A DNA stretch of 64,000 bases from Chitinophagales bacterium. GTDB taxonomy: Bacteria; Bacteroidota; Bacteroidia; Chitinophagales; Chitinophagaceae. The notes under the pieces were generated by a model that saw only the letters and a list, made by a program, of their open reading frames with translations, searched no databases and was not told where the DNA came from. The position numbers and the translations under genes are program-made. The stretch covers positions 124,001 to 188,000 of the forward strand of contig JAURJU010000050.1 in NCBI GenBank assembly GCA_030832085.1, in the 5' to 3' direction. This document shows positions 37,715-46,626 of the stretch, piece after piece. How positions within the stretch are numbered: position 1 is the first letter of the stretch; each line of letters opens with the position of its first letter.

Positions 37715-38986
37715 CTACGAGATCATGCTCGCCCCAAAATATGGACGGAGCACCTCGGGAATGACAATGCCCTCAGGGATCTGGCAATTTTCGAGTATGC
37801 TTGCTAGAATCCTTGGCAAGGCAAGTGAGCTTCCGTTTAGGGTATGGACCAATTGGGTTTTGCCATTTTCATCCCTTGTCCTGATTTTCATGCGGTTCGA
37901 TTGGAAACTTTCGAAGTTGGAAACTGAACTGACTTCAAGCCAACGTTCTTGTGCTGCACTGTACACTTCAAAATCATAGGTCATGGCAGACGCAAATCCC
38001 ATGTCTCCACCACATAACAGCAAGATCCTGTATGGAAGACCCAGAGACTGTATGAGCTTTTCCACATGCAGTACCATTTCCTCCAACACTTCATAACTGG
38101 TAGATGCCTCTGTCATGTGCACCACTTCCACTTTATCAAACTGATGCACCCTGTTAAGCCCACGCACTTCTTTGCCAAAGCTGCCCGCCTCTCGCCTGAA
38201 GCAGGGTGTATATGCTGTCATTTTAATGGGAAGGGATGCGGGAGGAATGATGTCGTCGCGGTAAATATTGGTGATGGGCACTTCAGCGGTCGGGATCAGG
38301 TAAAGGTCATCGGTTGCCATATGGTACATCTGTCCCTCCTTGTCGGGCAATTGTCCGGTACCATATGCAGAAGCGAAGTTTACCACATGTGGAGGCAAGT
38401 ACTCGGTATAGCCCGCAGCAATGTTGTAATCAAGGAAATATTCGATCATTGCTCGTTGCAATTTAGCCCCCTTCCCCTTGTACAAAGGAAAACCACTGCC
38501 AGTGATTTTAACACCGGTTTGAAAATCAACCAGGTCGTATTTTGTGATCAGGTCCCAATGGGGCGCAGCAGCCCCGTGAAGTTTTGGTATTTCTCCATGC
38601 TGGCGCACAATGACATTCTCTTCGGCAGAGGTTCCTGCAGGGACCCTTTCGTTGGGCAAATTGGGCAATCGAAGCAACATTCCGTCAAGAATGGCTTCCA
38701 CTTCTGCGAGTTGGCCGGCATACAGGTCAATCGTTTCTTTCATCACAGTAACCTCAGCCTTCTTGGCTTCTGCCTCGCTGTGCTTTCCTTGGGCCATCAG
38801 TGCTCCAATAGACTTAGAAGCCGCATTGCGTTGGGCAAGCAACGCATCGGATTGAATTTGCAGTTTTTTGCGTTGGTCGTCTGACCCAATAATGCTGTCA
38901 ACCAGTTCAAGATCCTTAAAGTTCTTCTTTTTCAATCCTTCCAGCACTTTTTCCCTGTTGCTGCGAATAAAACCAAGCTGAAGCAT
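37715..38986 (-). CDS. serS: Seryl-tRNA synthetase
   Basis: MLQLGFIRSNREKVLEGLKKK; class II motifs TPCFRREAGSFGKEVRGLNRVHQFDKVE; LNGSSLALPRILASILEN; start at second Met. Confidence 0.97.
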   Translation of the reverse strand: MLQLGFIRSNREKVLEGLKKKNFKDLELVDSIIGSDDQRKKLQIQSDALLAQRNAASKSIGALMAQGKHSEAEAKKAEVTVMKETIDLYAGQLAEVEAILDGMLLRLPNLPNERVPAGTSAEENVIVRQHGEIPKLHGAAAPHWDLITKYDLVDFQTGVKITGSGFPLYKGKGAKLQRAMIEYFLDYNIAAGYTEYLPPHVVNFASAYGTGQLPDKEGQMYHMATDDLYLIPTAEVPITNIYRDDIIPPASLPIKMTAYTPCFRREAGSFGKEVRGLNRVHQFDKVEVVHMTEASTSYEVLEEMVLHVEKLIQSLGLPYRILLLCGGDMGFASAMTYDFEVYSAAQERWLEVSSVSNFESFQSNRMKIRTRDENGKTQLVHTLNGSSLALPRILASILENCQIPEGIVIPEVLRPYFGASMIS

Positions 38987-39041
38987 GCTAACAAATTTGT
39001 ACAAAGATAAGCAATCGCTACAGATGCACTAATTTTGCAGC

Positions 39042-39386
39042 ATGATGATATCTGACGACTTGCAAGCCAGGTGGTGGAAACTTGAAGAAAAACTGATTGA
39101 GCGATTTGGCAAAAAGCCAGACATGGAGTCCATTCTTTTTCTGATTGGGGTGCAGGAAGTGGGAGGCGTTGGTCACAGTTTCACAAAGGAACAAAAACAG
39201 GACCTGATGCATGTTGCCGTTTGCAGCATCCTCATTCCCGGAGGATTTTACGAGCACGAAGGTTGGGATGAGGATGGATGGCCTCATTTTAAACAAATCA
39301 AGGAATTGCCGGCCATGGAATTCATGCAACAGGAAAATTTCATGAAAGACCATATTCTGTTTTATTTTTCCCAAAATGAATTTTAA
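39042..39386 (+). CDS. Conserved hypothetical protein
   Basis: 114 aa intact ORF; TAATTTTG -7-like element 5 nt upstream; ATG overlap with following PPIase gene. Confidence 0.6.
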   Translation: MMISDDLQARWWKLEEKLIERFGKKPDMESILFLIGVQEVGGVGHSFTKEQKQDLMHVAVCSILIPGGFYEHEGWDEDGWPHFKQIKELPAMEFMQQENFMKDHILFYFSQNEF

Positions 39387-40093
39387 TGAAAAAATCAAAC
39401 CTTTCATTTGTGCTTTTCACTTGGCTGTTGCTGCTCACCATGGCCACAACTGCACAAACAACTGGGAAGGTTAGAAAATCGGATTTCAAAAGGGATATCC
39501 TGGTGAAAACAGACTCAGGCAATATGGTGCTGAGGCTGAATGATTCAACACCCTTGCACAGGGACAATTTCATTCGATTGGTCAGGTCCAAATACTACAG
39601 GGGAATCAGTTTCCACAGGGTCATCAACCGCTTCATGATTCAGGCGGGTGATGAAAAAACAAGGCTTGACTTTGATTCTACACGGATGCAAGAACAATAT
39701 ACACTTCCTGCAGAGATTCGCCCGGAACTGTATCACCGAAAAGGTGTTCTTGCTGCGGCCAGGATGGGTGATGATGTCAACCCCAACAGGAACAGCAGCG
39801 GAGTGCAATTTTACATCGTTCAAGGCAAGGTATTCGATGACAAGGCACTGGACTCTGTCGAGACCTTCCGTCTCAAAGGGAGAAAGCTGCCAGAGGCACA
39901 CAGGAGTCAGTATAAGGTTCAGGGAGGTGCTCCCCACCTTGACCAGCAGTATACCATCTTTGGAGAACTTGTCAGTGGTTACGATACACTGGACAAAATT
40001 GCAGGAACAAAAACCAGTGGTAAACAAGGCGGTGACAAGCCCCTGGTGGCCATCCGGATCAGGGAAGTAAAAATGGTAAGAAGGCTGAAATGA
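39386..40093 (+). CDS. Cyclophilin-type peptidyl-prolyl cis-trans isomerase
   Basis: 235 aa; signal peptide; NFIRLVRSKYYRGISFHRVINRFMIQAGD; SSGVQFYIVQG; YTIFGELVSGYDTLDKIA. Confidence 0.92.
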   Translation: MKKSNLSFVLFTWLLLLTMATTAQTTGKVRKSDFKRDILVKTDSGNMVLRLNDSTPLHRDNFIRLVRSKYYRGISFHRVINRFMIQAGDEKTRLDFDSTRMQEQYTLPAEIRPELYHRKGVLAAARMGDDVNPNRNSSGVQFYIVQGKVFDDKALDSVETFRLKGRKLPEAHRSQYKVQGGAPHLDQQYTIFGELVSGYDTLDKIAGTKTSGKQGGDKPLVAIRIREVKMVRRLK

Positions 40094-40211
40094 ACATTGA
40101 CAATTGTTACAAAAGATGCCAACAACATAAGGCTACAGCAGAAAGGGCTGATTTTTGAAAGATTTTTCTCCGTGGGTACAAATTATTGTAAACTTGCACA
40201 AAATAAAGAAC

Positions 40212-40592
40212 ATGACTTTTCCAGATCAATTGCATTATACCAAAGAACACGAATGGATTTCAGTGGAAGGAAATATTGCAACAGTTGGCATTACTGAATT
40301 TGCACAAGGCGAGTTGGGTGATATCATTTATGTTGACATTGAAACCACTGGAAAAGAATTGGGCGCAGATGACGTATTTGGCAGTGTGGAAGCAGTTAAA
40401 ACTGTAAGTGACCTCTTTTTACCCGTTTCAGGTACCATCACCGAAAAGAACCCATTGCTGGACAGCCAGCCAGAACTGGTCAACCAGGATCCTTATGGGG
40501 ATGGCTGGATGATCAAGATGACCATCAGTGATCCTTCCCAACTTTCTGGATTGCTGGATGTCAATGCATACAAGGCACTTATAGGTGCCTGA
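40212..40592 (+). CDS. gcvH: Glycine cleavage system H protein
   Basis: HYTKEHEWISVEGNIATVGITEFAQGELGDIIYVD; lipoyl-lysine region FGSVEAVKTVSDL. Confidence 0.97.
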   Translation: MTFPDQLHYTKEHEWISVEGNIATVGITEFAQGELGDIIYVDIETTGKELGADDVFGSVEAVKTVSDLFLPVSGTITEKNPLLDSQPELVNQDPYGDGWMIKMTISDPSQLSGLLDVNAYKALIGA

Positions 40593-40596
40593 TCCA

Positions 40597-40989
40597 ATGA
40601 AAATGCTCAAATCCAGCAATTGGCCGGCATTGCTCTGGACCTGCCTTATCTTCTATGCATTGAGCATGGATCCCAAAGGCATGGGAGAAATGAGCTTGAT
40701 GAAAGTCGATGGAATAGACAAATTGATCCATTTCATTCTGTTTGCGGTATTTTCATTTCTTTGGGCAGCAAGGCTCAACGAAAAGTCAATTGACAATGAA
40801 AACAGGTTGCTGCTGCTGGTGATTGCCTTGGGAGCCGCTTATGGCATGGGCATGGAATACTATCAAAAATTCTTTACAAGCAGGAGTTTTTCCTATTGGG
40901 ATGGGCTTGCAGATGCACTAGGAGCAGCCGCAGGTTCATGGGCAGTAAAAAAAAGCCCCTATGGAAATAGGGGCCGTAACCAAAACTAA
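40597..40989 (+). CDS. VanZ-like membrane protein
   Basis: About 130 aa, several TMs; WTCLIFYALSMDP, DKLIHFILFAVFSFLW, GMGMEYYQKFFTSRSFSYWDGLADALGA. Confidence 0.8.
   Translation: MKMLKSSNWPALLWTCLIFYALSMDPKGMGEMSLMKVDGIDKLIHFILFAVFSFLWAARLNEKSIDNENRLLLLVIALGAAYGMGMEYYQKFFTSRSFSYWDGLADALGAAAGSWAVKKSPYGNRGRNQN
40947..40974 (-). terminator. Rho-independent terminator lying inside the VanZ-like coding sequence
   Basis: Reverse strand GCCCCTAT-TTCC-ATAGGGGC followed by eight T. Confidence 0.85.
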
Positions 40990-41096
40990 CTGCTTATGAG
41001 AAAAAATCGTTTCTACATGTTTGATGCTGGAGAAAGCTGTTTTCCATGCTTTCTTTCGTTAAAGATTTCTAAATTCTGAATGTGCAACGTTTATAC
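40947..41096 (-). ncRNA. Candidate small RNA (about 150 nt), antisense to 3' end of VanZ-like gene
   Basis: Reverse strand: TTG-N19-TATATTG promoter-like element (41130..41102), internal hairpin AGAAAGC/GCTTTCT, strong terminator GCCCCTATTTCCATAGGGGC-T8 ending at 40947. Confidence 0.4.
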
Positions 41097-41192
41097 CTGC
41101 ACAATATATAGACGAAACAACTGTCCTCAAGGTTGTTAAAGACAATATAAACCTGGAAAATATTTTTTTACAAGAAAACAGGCGATGTTGCC

Positions 41193-42251
41193 CTATTGGG
41201 TGAGCTTGCTGGCGTTTTCAGCAAACTGCAAGGCCTCAATAAGCTCTCCGATATTGCCATTCAGGACGTCTGGCAAATTGTAGAGGGTCATGCCAATCCG
41301 GTGATCGGTAACACGGCCTTGTGGAAAATTGTATGTCCGAATTTTGGCAGAACGGTCACCAGAGCTGACCAGGCTTTTTCGGTGCCTCGAAATTTCATCC
41401 TCTTGTTTTCTGACCTGTTCCTCATAAAGACGCGTACGCATCATTTGCATGGCCTTTTCCCTGTTGCCCAGCTGGGTGCGTTCCGTTTGACATATCACCA
41501 CAGTGCCTGTGGGCACATGTGTCAACATTACTTTTGTTTCCACCTTGTTCACGTTTTGTCCGCCTGCACCACCACTTCGGGAGGTTTCCATCTTCACATC
41601 TGCCTCCCTTATTTCTACGTCAACCTCCTCTGCCTCGGGCATTACAGCGACAGTAGCAGCGCTAGTATGCACCCGTCCGCTGGCCTCCGTATTCGGTACC
41701 CGTTGTACGCGGTGTACCCCACTTTCAAATTTCAATGTTCCGTATACCTCGTCACCCGTAACCTCAAGCTGTACTTCCTTGTATCCACCCATGGTGCCCT
41801 CATTCTCATTGAGCAGCGCAATTTTCCATCCCTTGCCCTCGCAGTAACGCATGTACATGCGCAAAAGGTCTCCCGCAAACAGTGATGCCTCGTCTCCACC
41901 TGTTCCCGCACGGATTTCAAGAATGGCATTCTTGTCATCTTGAGGGTCTTTTGGGATCAACATGTTCCTGATCTGCTTTTCCAGGGTCTCCTTTTGTTGC
42001 TCCAGGTCTGTGGTCTCCATCTTTGCGAGCTCCCTCAGTTCTTCATCGTCTCCCATCAGGGCTTCCCGGTTGAACTCAATATCCGAAAGCAATCGCTTGT
42101 ATTGTGTGAATGCATTCACCACCTTTTCTAGGCTTCTGTATTCCTTGGAAAGCTGGCTGAAACGCTTGTTGTTGGCCACGATTTCCGGATTGGTGAGGGC
42201 AACACCGATATCATCAAATTTGGCCTTTATGGCTTCTAATTTATCCAGCAT
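41193..42251 (-). CDS. prfA: Peptide chain release factor 1
   Basis: 352 aa; [38 protein letters not shown] motif. Confidence 0.97.
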   Translation of the reverse strand: MLDKLEAIKAKFDDIGVALTNPEIVANNKRFSQLSKEYRSLEKVVNAFTQYKRLLSDIEFNREALMGDDEELRELAKMETTDLEQQKETLEKQIRNMLIPKDPQDDKNAILEIRAGTGGDEASLFAGDLLRMYMRYCEGKGWKIALLNENEGTMGGYKEVQLEVTGDEVYGTLKFESGVHRVQRVPNTEASGRVHTSAATVAVMPEAEEVDVEIREADVKMETSRSGGAGGQNVNKVETKVMLTHVPTGTVVICQTERTQLGNREKAMQMMRTRLYEEQVRKQEDEISRHRKSLVSSGDRSAKIRTYNFPQGRVTDHRIGMTLYNLPDVLNGNIGELIEALQFAENASKLTQ

Positions 42252-42319
42252 ATGTTTGGGCGGACTCCATCCGGTATTTAATCTTTAATTTCGTTTGCAA
42301 AGTTAATTCTTTTCAAGAG

Positions 42320-43498
42320 ATGAATTACCGCAAGTTTCAGGCCGACAAGATCTTTAACGGATTTGAATTCCTCGACCCAGGCCATGTGTTGATCGTGGAA
42401 GACAATGGAAGGGTCGTAGAAATCATCGCCGAAATGGATGCCGGTGAAGGTATTGAAAGACACAAGGGCATCATTTGCCCAGGGTTCATCAATGCACATT
42501 GTCACCTGGAGCTCAGTCACCTCAAGGATGTTATCCCGCCGCATACAGGCCTTGTTCCCTTTTTAAGGGATGTAGTGGGAAAGCGTGATTTCAAACCTGA
42601 AATCATTTTGGAATGCATAGAAAAGGCCGAAAAGGAAATGGAGCAGGCCGGTATCGTTGCGGTTGGGGATATCGGAAATACCAACAACACACTTCATACA
42701 AAAAAGAAAAGCAGGATTGTCTGGAACAATTTTGTTGAAGTACTCAGCTTTACAGATGAGGGATCAGCATCGAACATGCACCATTACTCAAATGTCCTGG
42801 AATCTTTCATTGAAGCAGAAAAAGACCTAGAAAAGGATCATTTCAAATCATCGCTCGTTCCACATGCGCCATACACGATCAGCAGCAAAACTTTCAAGGC
42901 GATCAATGAACGCACAGAAAATGCTGTGGTTTCAATGCACAACCAGGAAAACCCGATGGAGGACCAACTCTATGAAAAAGGCACAGGAGAATTCATTCCT
43001 TTTTTCAACGTATTCGGGTTTCAATCATCTCCTTTCCCTGTAACTGGAAAATCATCCCTGCAATCATGCCTTCCTCACTTCAAGAGGAACCAACGGATGA
43101 TACTCGTACACAATACATTCACTGCTGAACAAGATGTCAACTTTGCAATCAGCTATGCAAAAGAACACCTTGCAGGAATCCATTTCTGCATCTGTGCCAA
43201 TGCAAACCTTTACATAGAAAATAGCATGCCCCCCATCAGCATGTTGATCCGCAATGGGGCAGAAATCGTTTTGGGCACAGACAGCTACAGCAGCAATTGG
43301 CAACTGAGCATTGCGGCGGAGATCAGAACCATCAGGGAGAAAATGCCGGAAATTCCTTTGCAACAGATGTTGCAGTGGGCCACCATCAATGGGGCGAAAG
43401 CATTGGGAAGAAGTGATGCCCTGGGAAGCTTTGAGACAGGGAAACGCCCCGGAATGGTACTCCTGGACTCCACACTGAATGCCCGCAGCATATTTTGA
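42320..43498 (+). CDS. Amidohydrolase family protein (aminofutalosine/SAH-deaminase-like)
   Basis: 392 aa; [53 protein letters not shown] metal-site motifs. Confidence 0.82.
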   Translation: MNYRKFQADKIFNGFEFLDPGHVLIVEDNGRVVEIIAEMDAGEGIERHKGIICPGFINAHCHLELSHLKDVIPPHTGLVPFLRDVVGKRDFKPEIILECIEKAEKEMEQAGIVAVGDIGNTNNTLHTKKKSRIVWNNFVEVLSFTDEGSASNMHHYSNVLESFIEAEKDLEKDHFKSSLVPHAPYTISSKTFKAINERTENAVVSMHNQENPMEDQLYEKGTGEFIPFFNVFGFQSSPFPVTGKSSLQSCLPHFKRNQRMILVHNTFTAEQDVNFAISYAKEHLAGIHFCICANANLYIENSMPPISMLIRNGAEIVLGTDSYSSNWQLSIAAEIRTIREKMPEIPLQQMLQWATINGAKALGRSDALGSFETGKRPGMVLLDSTLNARSIF

Positions 43499-44245
43499 TC
43501 ACTGTTCCAATACCATGCGGATGACAGGCAGTGATTTCATGCTGCCAAAAGGGTTGATGTGCAGCCCATAAAAAAGAAGACATGCATCCAGCAGTTCATT
43601 TCTCATTTGCCTGTTTAGCCTGATCTGGTCCAATTCGTCCAATTGCATAACCCTCAGGAACATGGAAATGCATTCACTTTGCGGATGGGGAACCACCATT
43701 TGGTGAATCGGACATGCTGCAACAAACTGGCCCTCATGCAGGTCCAATATATTGTTTTCGGGGCTGTAATTGTCCATCATCCTGAAACCAAAAAAATGAG
43801 ACAAATGCAAAACGAAAAACAGTGGTAGGTTGGCCGTCTGGTAAGCAGTTCCACTGTCCAACCCCCTGAATACGTCTTCAATGAAATAAAAAAGTTCAGG
43901 ATGCGGATCTGGCTCTTTAAGGCATTTCTGCAACAGCTCAACCATGAAAAGCATTACTGCATTTTTGGTGACATCTGCATGCAATGCATGGCAATGGGCG
44001 GCCTGCTTGCATTCCTTGATCCGTTGCAGCGCATTCCTTTCGTTTTGATACACCACCATCTCAAGGATATTACCTACCTGAAGCTGGGCTGCTGAAATAC
44101 CTGTTGATCTTTTAGCTGTTCTTACTCCGTTCACCATGTATTGCTGCAGCCCAAAAAGTTCAGTAAAAGCAGAGACCACCAAAGAGGTCTCACCATACTT
44201 TACGGTGCGGATGATGATGCCTTTTGTAGTATGAACATTTGACAT
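43499..44245 (-). CDS. recO: DNA repair protein RecO
   Basis: 248 aa; TKGIIIRTVKYGETSLVVSAFTELFGLQQYMVNGVR. Confidence 0.92.
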   Translation of the reverse strand: MSNVHTTKGIIIRTVKYGETSLVVSAFTELFGLQQYMVNGVRTAKRSTGISAAQLQVGNILEMVVYQNERNALQRIKECKQAAHCHALHADVTKNAVMLFMVELLQKCLKEPDPHPELFYFIEDVFRGLDSGTAYQTANLPLFFVLHLSHFFGFRMMDNYSPENNILDLHEGQFVAACPIHQMVVPHPQSECISMFLRVMQLDELDQIRLNRQMRNELLDACLLFYGLHINPFGSMKSLPVIRMVLEQ

Positions 44246-44246
44246 C

Positions 44247-46532
44247 TCAGTTCAGAAAAAATATTTTTGCAGCCACTTGTTGCTGGTTGTTTTCGTCTGC
44301 AACGTAAACCAGGTATACCCCACTGTTGACACGTTCACCCTTGTAATTTTTACCATTCCATATCGCTTGTCCGCCCAAAGACCGGGATTGAAAAACCAAT
44401 CGCCCATCCAGTTCGGTAATGCGCACCCATGCATTGGATGGTAAATCCCTGATGGCAATGGTGCCAGAATATCCTGATGGTACCGGATTGGGGAATACGA
44501 AAGGCTTTCTTTTTTCAGTCACCGGTTCAGTCGCAGTACTTCTGAAGGAGCATATGCCATTGGCTGTAAAAAAGAAAACCTCACCAGTGGAAGGCTGTAT
44601 TGAGATGGACAACACATCATTGCTGAGCAAATTGCTGTTGGTCGAAGTAAACCGATAAATTGTTTTTTGACCATCAGCGCCCAACAACCAAACACCATTT
44701 TTGGAGGCAACCCATTTCCGGTCGGCACCATCCACCTTGATGTCATTTACAACTTCTTCACCGAGCAGCAAGCCGGCAAAATTATCCTGTTGAACAACGG
44801 GTAACGTTGCTTCACAACTTGACCCGCTGAAAAGGTCATCACCGCATTGGATGATGGCTACTCCTCGATCCGTCCCCACCCAAACAAAACCATTTTTATC
44901 ACATGCCACACTCAATACATTTGAGGAAGGCAGGTTCCCATTGCCCCTCCCCTGTCGAAAATACCGCCACTTGTCGTCATTGGTCTGGTCAATCGTTCCA
45001 CCATCATCAAAACAAAAAAGACCATTTCCCTGTGGAGAAATTATCCATTTTCTGTTTTGGTCATCCACCACTATGGTGGAAAGGGCGTTGCCAGCATGGG
45101 CAAATGGTACAGTAAACTTTTTCCAACTGCCATCTCTTTTTTTCACCACAAGGTCTTGGGCAGCCCCATGATTGGCAATCCACAGGTTGAGGTCCAAATC
45201 ATGGCACAAACCACTTACCCGATAGGACCTGAAGTCTGCCTGGGATGCTCCAATTGAAGATCCTTGTTTATAGACAATGGGCTTGTTTTGTTTGTTGATT
45301 TCCAACAAGCCTCCTCCATAAGAGCCTGCATAAATATGCCCTGTAGCAGGGTCAACTGCAATGACATTGACATCAGGCATGGAGTCCAATGCTTTGATGG
45401 CTGTTGAATTGTAGTTCTTCCACTGCCCTTCCACAAAACCAAAAAAACCGCTCATGTTCATTTTGCCCTTGCCATCTTGTCCAATGGTGCCGGCCGGAGC
45501 CCAAACAGTTTCATAGGCATGACTTCCCCTTCCGAGGGCAAGATCATACGGTGCATTGGGTAAAAAAACTGCATCCCCGTTGGGGGTTGTTTTGATGAGT
45601 CCATTGTTGCTGTCTCCAATCCAAATTTCCTGGTTGTGTCTTAAAAAAGAAACAGGAAAAGTCATGGATGGGGTTTCCATGGTTTGAGGGGCAGCACCTG
45701 GATCAGTAAAAACAACAGCACTGCCCTTTTTTTGAAAAGATAAGCCGATGTAAAGACTGCTGCCAATTGCACTGATGCAAGTAATCTGCTTGGCGGAGGA
45801 AAAAAGCAGTCGCCAGGCGCCATTTGTCCTGACATATAAAGTATCGTTCTTTCGGGCCACCAATTGATCATTCCACTGGAGCACATGATCAATGCTCCCC
45901 CCAATCCCCGGAATGGCTTCAGGCTGCCATGACCTGAAATCACCCAGTGTCGATACATTGAATTCAGCCCTTTTCAAGCCCTCGGAGGTTGCTGCATAGA
46001 GTTGGTTGTTCAAAAGTGCAAGTGCATATATGTTGACATTTGCTCCATTTGTCCCAGGCCTGTAAGTGTCCCTTATTTCTTTTCGTTGGGTGTTGACTGA
46101 AATGATACCCAGGTTGGAAGAAAGCAGCGCATCTGTGCCTGTCCAAAGTACATGGTGAATGGTTTTGTCACCCTGAATCTTGCTCAAGAGAACATCAGGA
46201 ATATTTCTGATCTGATCACCATCCACCACATCGATATTGCTGTTTTCATAAACAATGATGAATTTCTCAGAGAGTGGGTCTTTTGCCATGCAACGCATGC
46301 GGACTTCGGAAAGCCCTGTCGATCTTGTTTTGACAACAAACGAGTTGCTTTCAGGAGCATAAGAAAAATAGCCAAAAGACGTACCTGCAACAATAGAGGA
46401 ACCTGAAGAATTGAGCGAAATCAAGTTCCGCATGGGCAAATGATCACGCCATTGACCAATTGCCGGCAAGTTTTGTCCCTGGAGACAATCCAGGGAAAAT
46501 AAGGCCAACAAAAGGATCGCAGCAGGTTTCAT
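44247..46532 (-). CDS. porZ: PorZ-like beta-propeller protein with C-terminal T9SS sorting domain
   Basis: 761 aa; signal peptide, IGQWRDHLPMRNLISL start, propeller repeats, C-terminal VFPNPVPSGYSGTIAIRDLP...GERVNSGVYLVYVADENNQQQVAAKIFFLN sorting-type domain. Confidence 0.8.
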   Translation of the reverse strand: MKPAAILLLALFSLDCLQGQNLPAIGQWRDHLPMRNLISLNSSGSSIVAGTSFGYFSYAPESNSFVVKTRSTGLSEVRMRCMAKDPLSEKFIIVYENSNIDVVDGDQIRNIPDVLLSKIQGDKTIHHVLWTGTDALLSSNLGIISVNTQRKEIRDTYRPGTNGANVNIYALALLNNQLYAATSEGLKRAEFNVSTLGDFRSWQPEAIPGIGGSIDHVLQWNDQLVARKNDTLYVRTNGAWRLLFSSAKQITCISAIGSSLYIGLSFQKKGSAVVFTDPGAAPQTMETPSMTFPVSFLRHNQEIWIGDSNNGLIKTTPNGDAVFLPNAPYDLALGRGSHAYETVWAPAGTIGQDGKGKMNMSGFFGFVEGQWKNYNSTAIKALDSMPDVNVIAVDPATGHIYAGSYGGGLLEINKQNKPIVYKQGSSIGASQADFRSYRVSGLCHDLDLNLWIANHGAAQDLVVKKRDGSWKKFTVPFAHAGNALSTIVVDDQNRKWIISPQGNGLFCFDDGGTIDQTNDDKWRYFRQGRGNGNLPSSNVLSVACDKNGFVWVGTDRGVAIIQCGDDLFSGSSCEATLPVVQQDNFAGLLLGEEVVNDIKVDGADRKWVASKNGVWLLGADGQKTIYRFTSTNSNLLSNDVLSISIQPSTGEVFFFTANGICSFRSTATEPVTEKRKPFVFPNPVPSGYSGTIAIRDLPSNAWVRITELDGRLVFQSRSLGGQAIWNGKNYKGERVNSGVYLVYVADENNQQQVAAKIFFLN

Positions 46533-46626
46533 TCCATAAAATTAACGAATTGGCCGATGACACCAATCCTTAAAAAGATTGAAAAGGAGCGGTATAAAAT
46601 CCTTTCCTTTGTAAAAAATTTATCAT

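Noticed and set aside
38066-38884. 272-aa plus-strand ORF
   Set aside because: Antisense to serS, no protein-like motifs.
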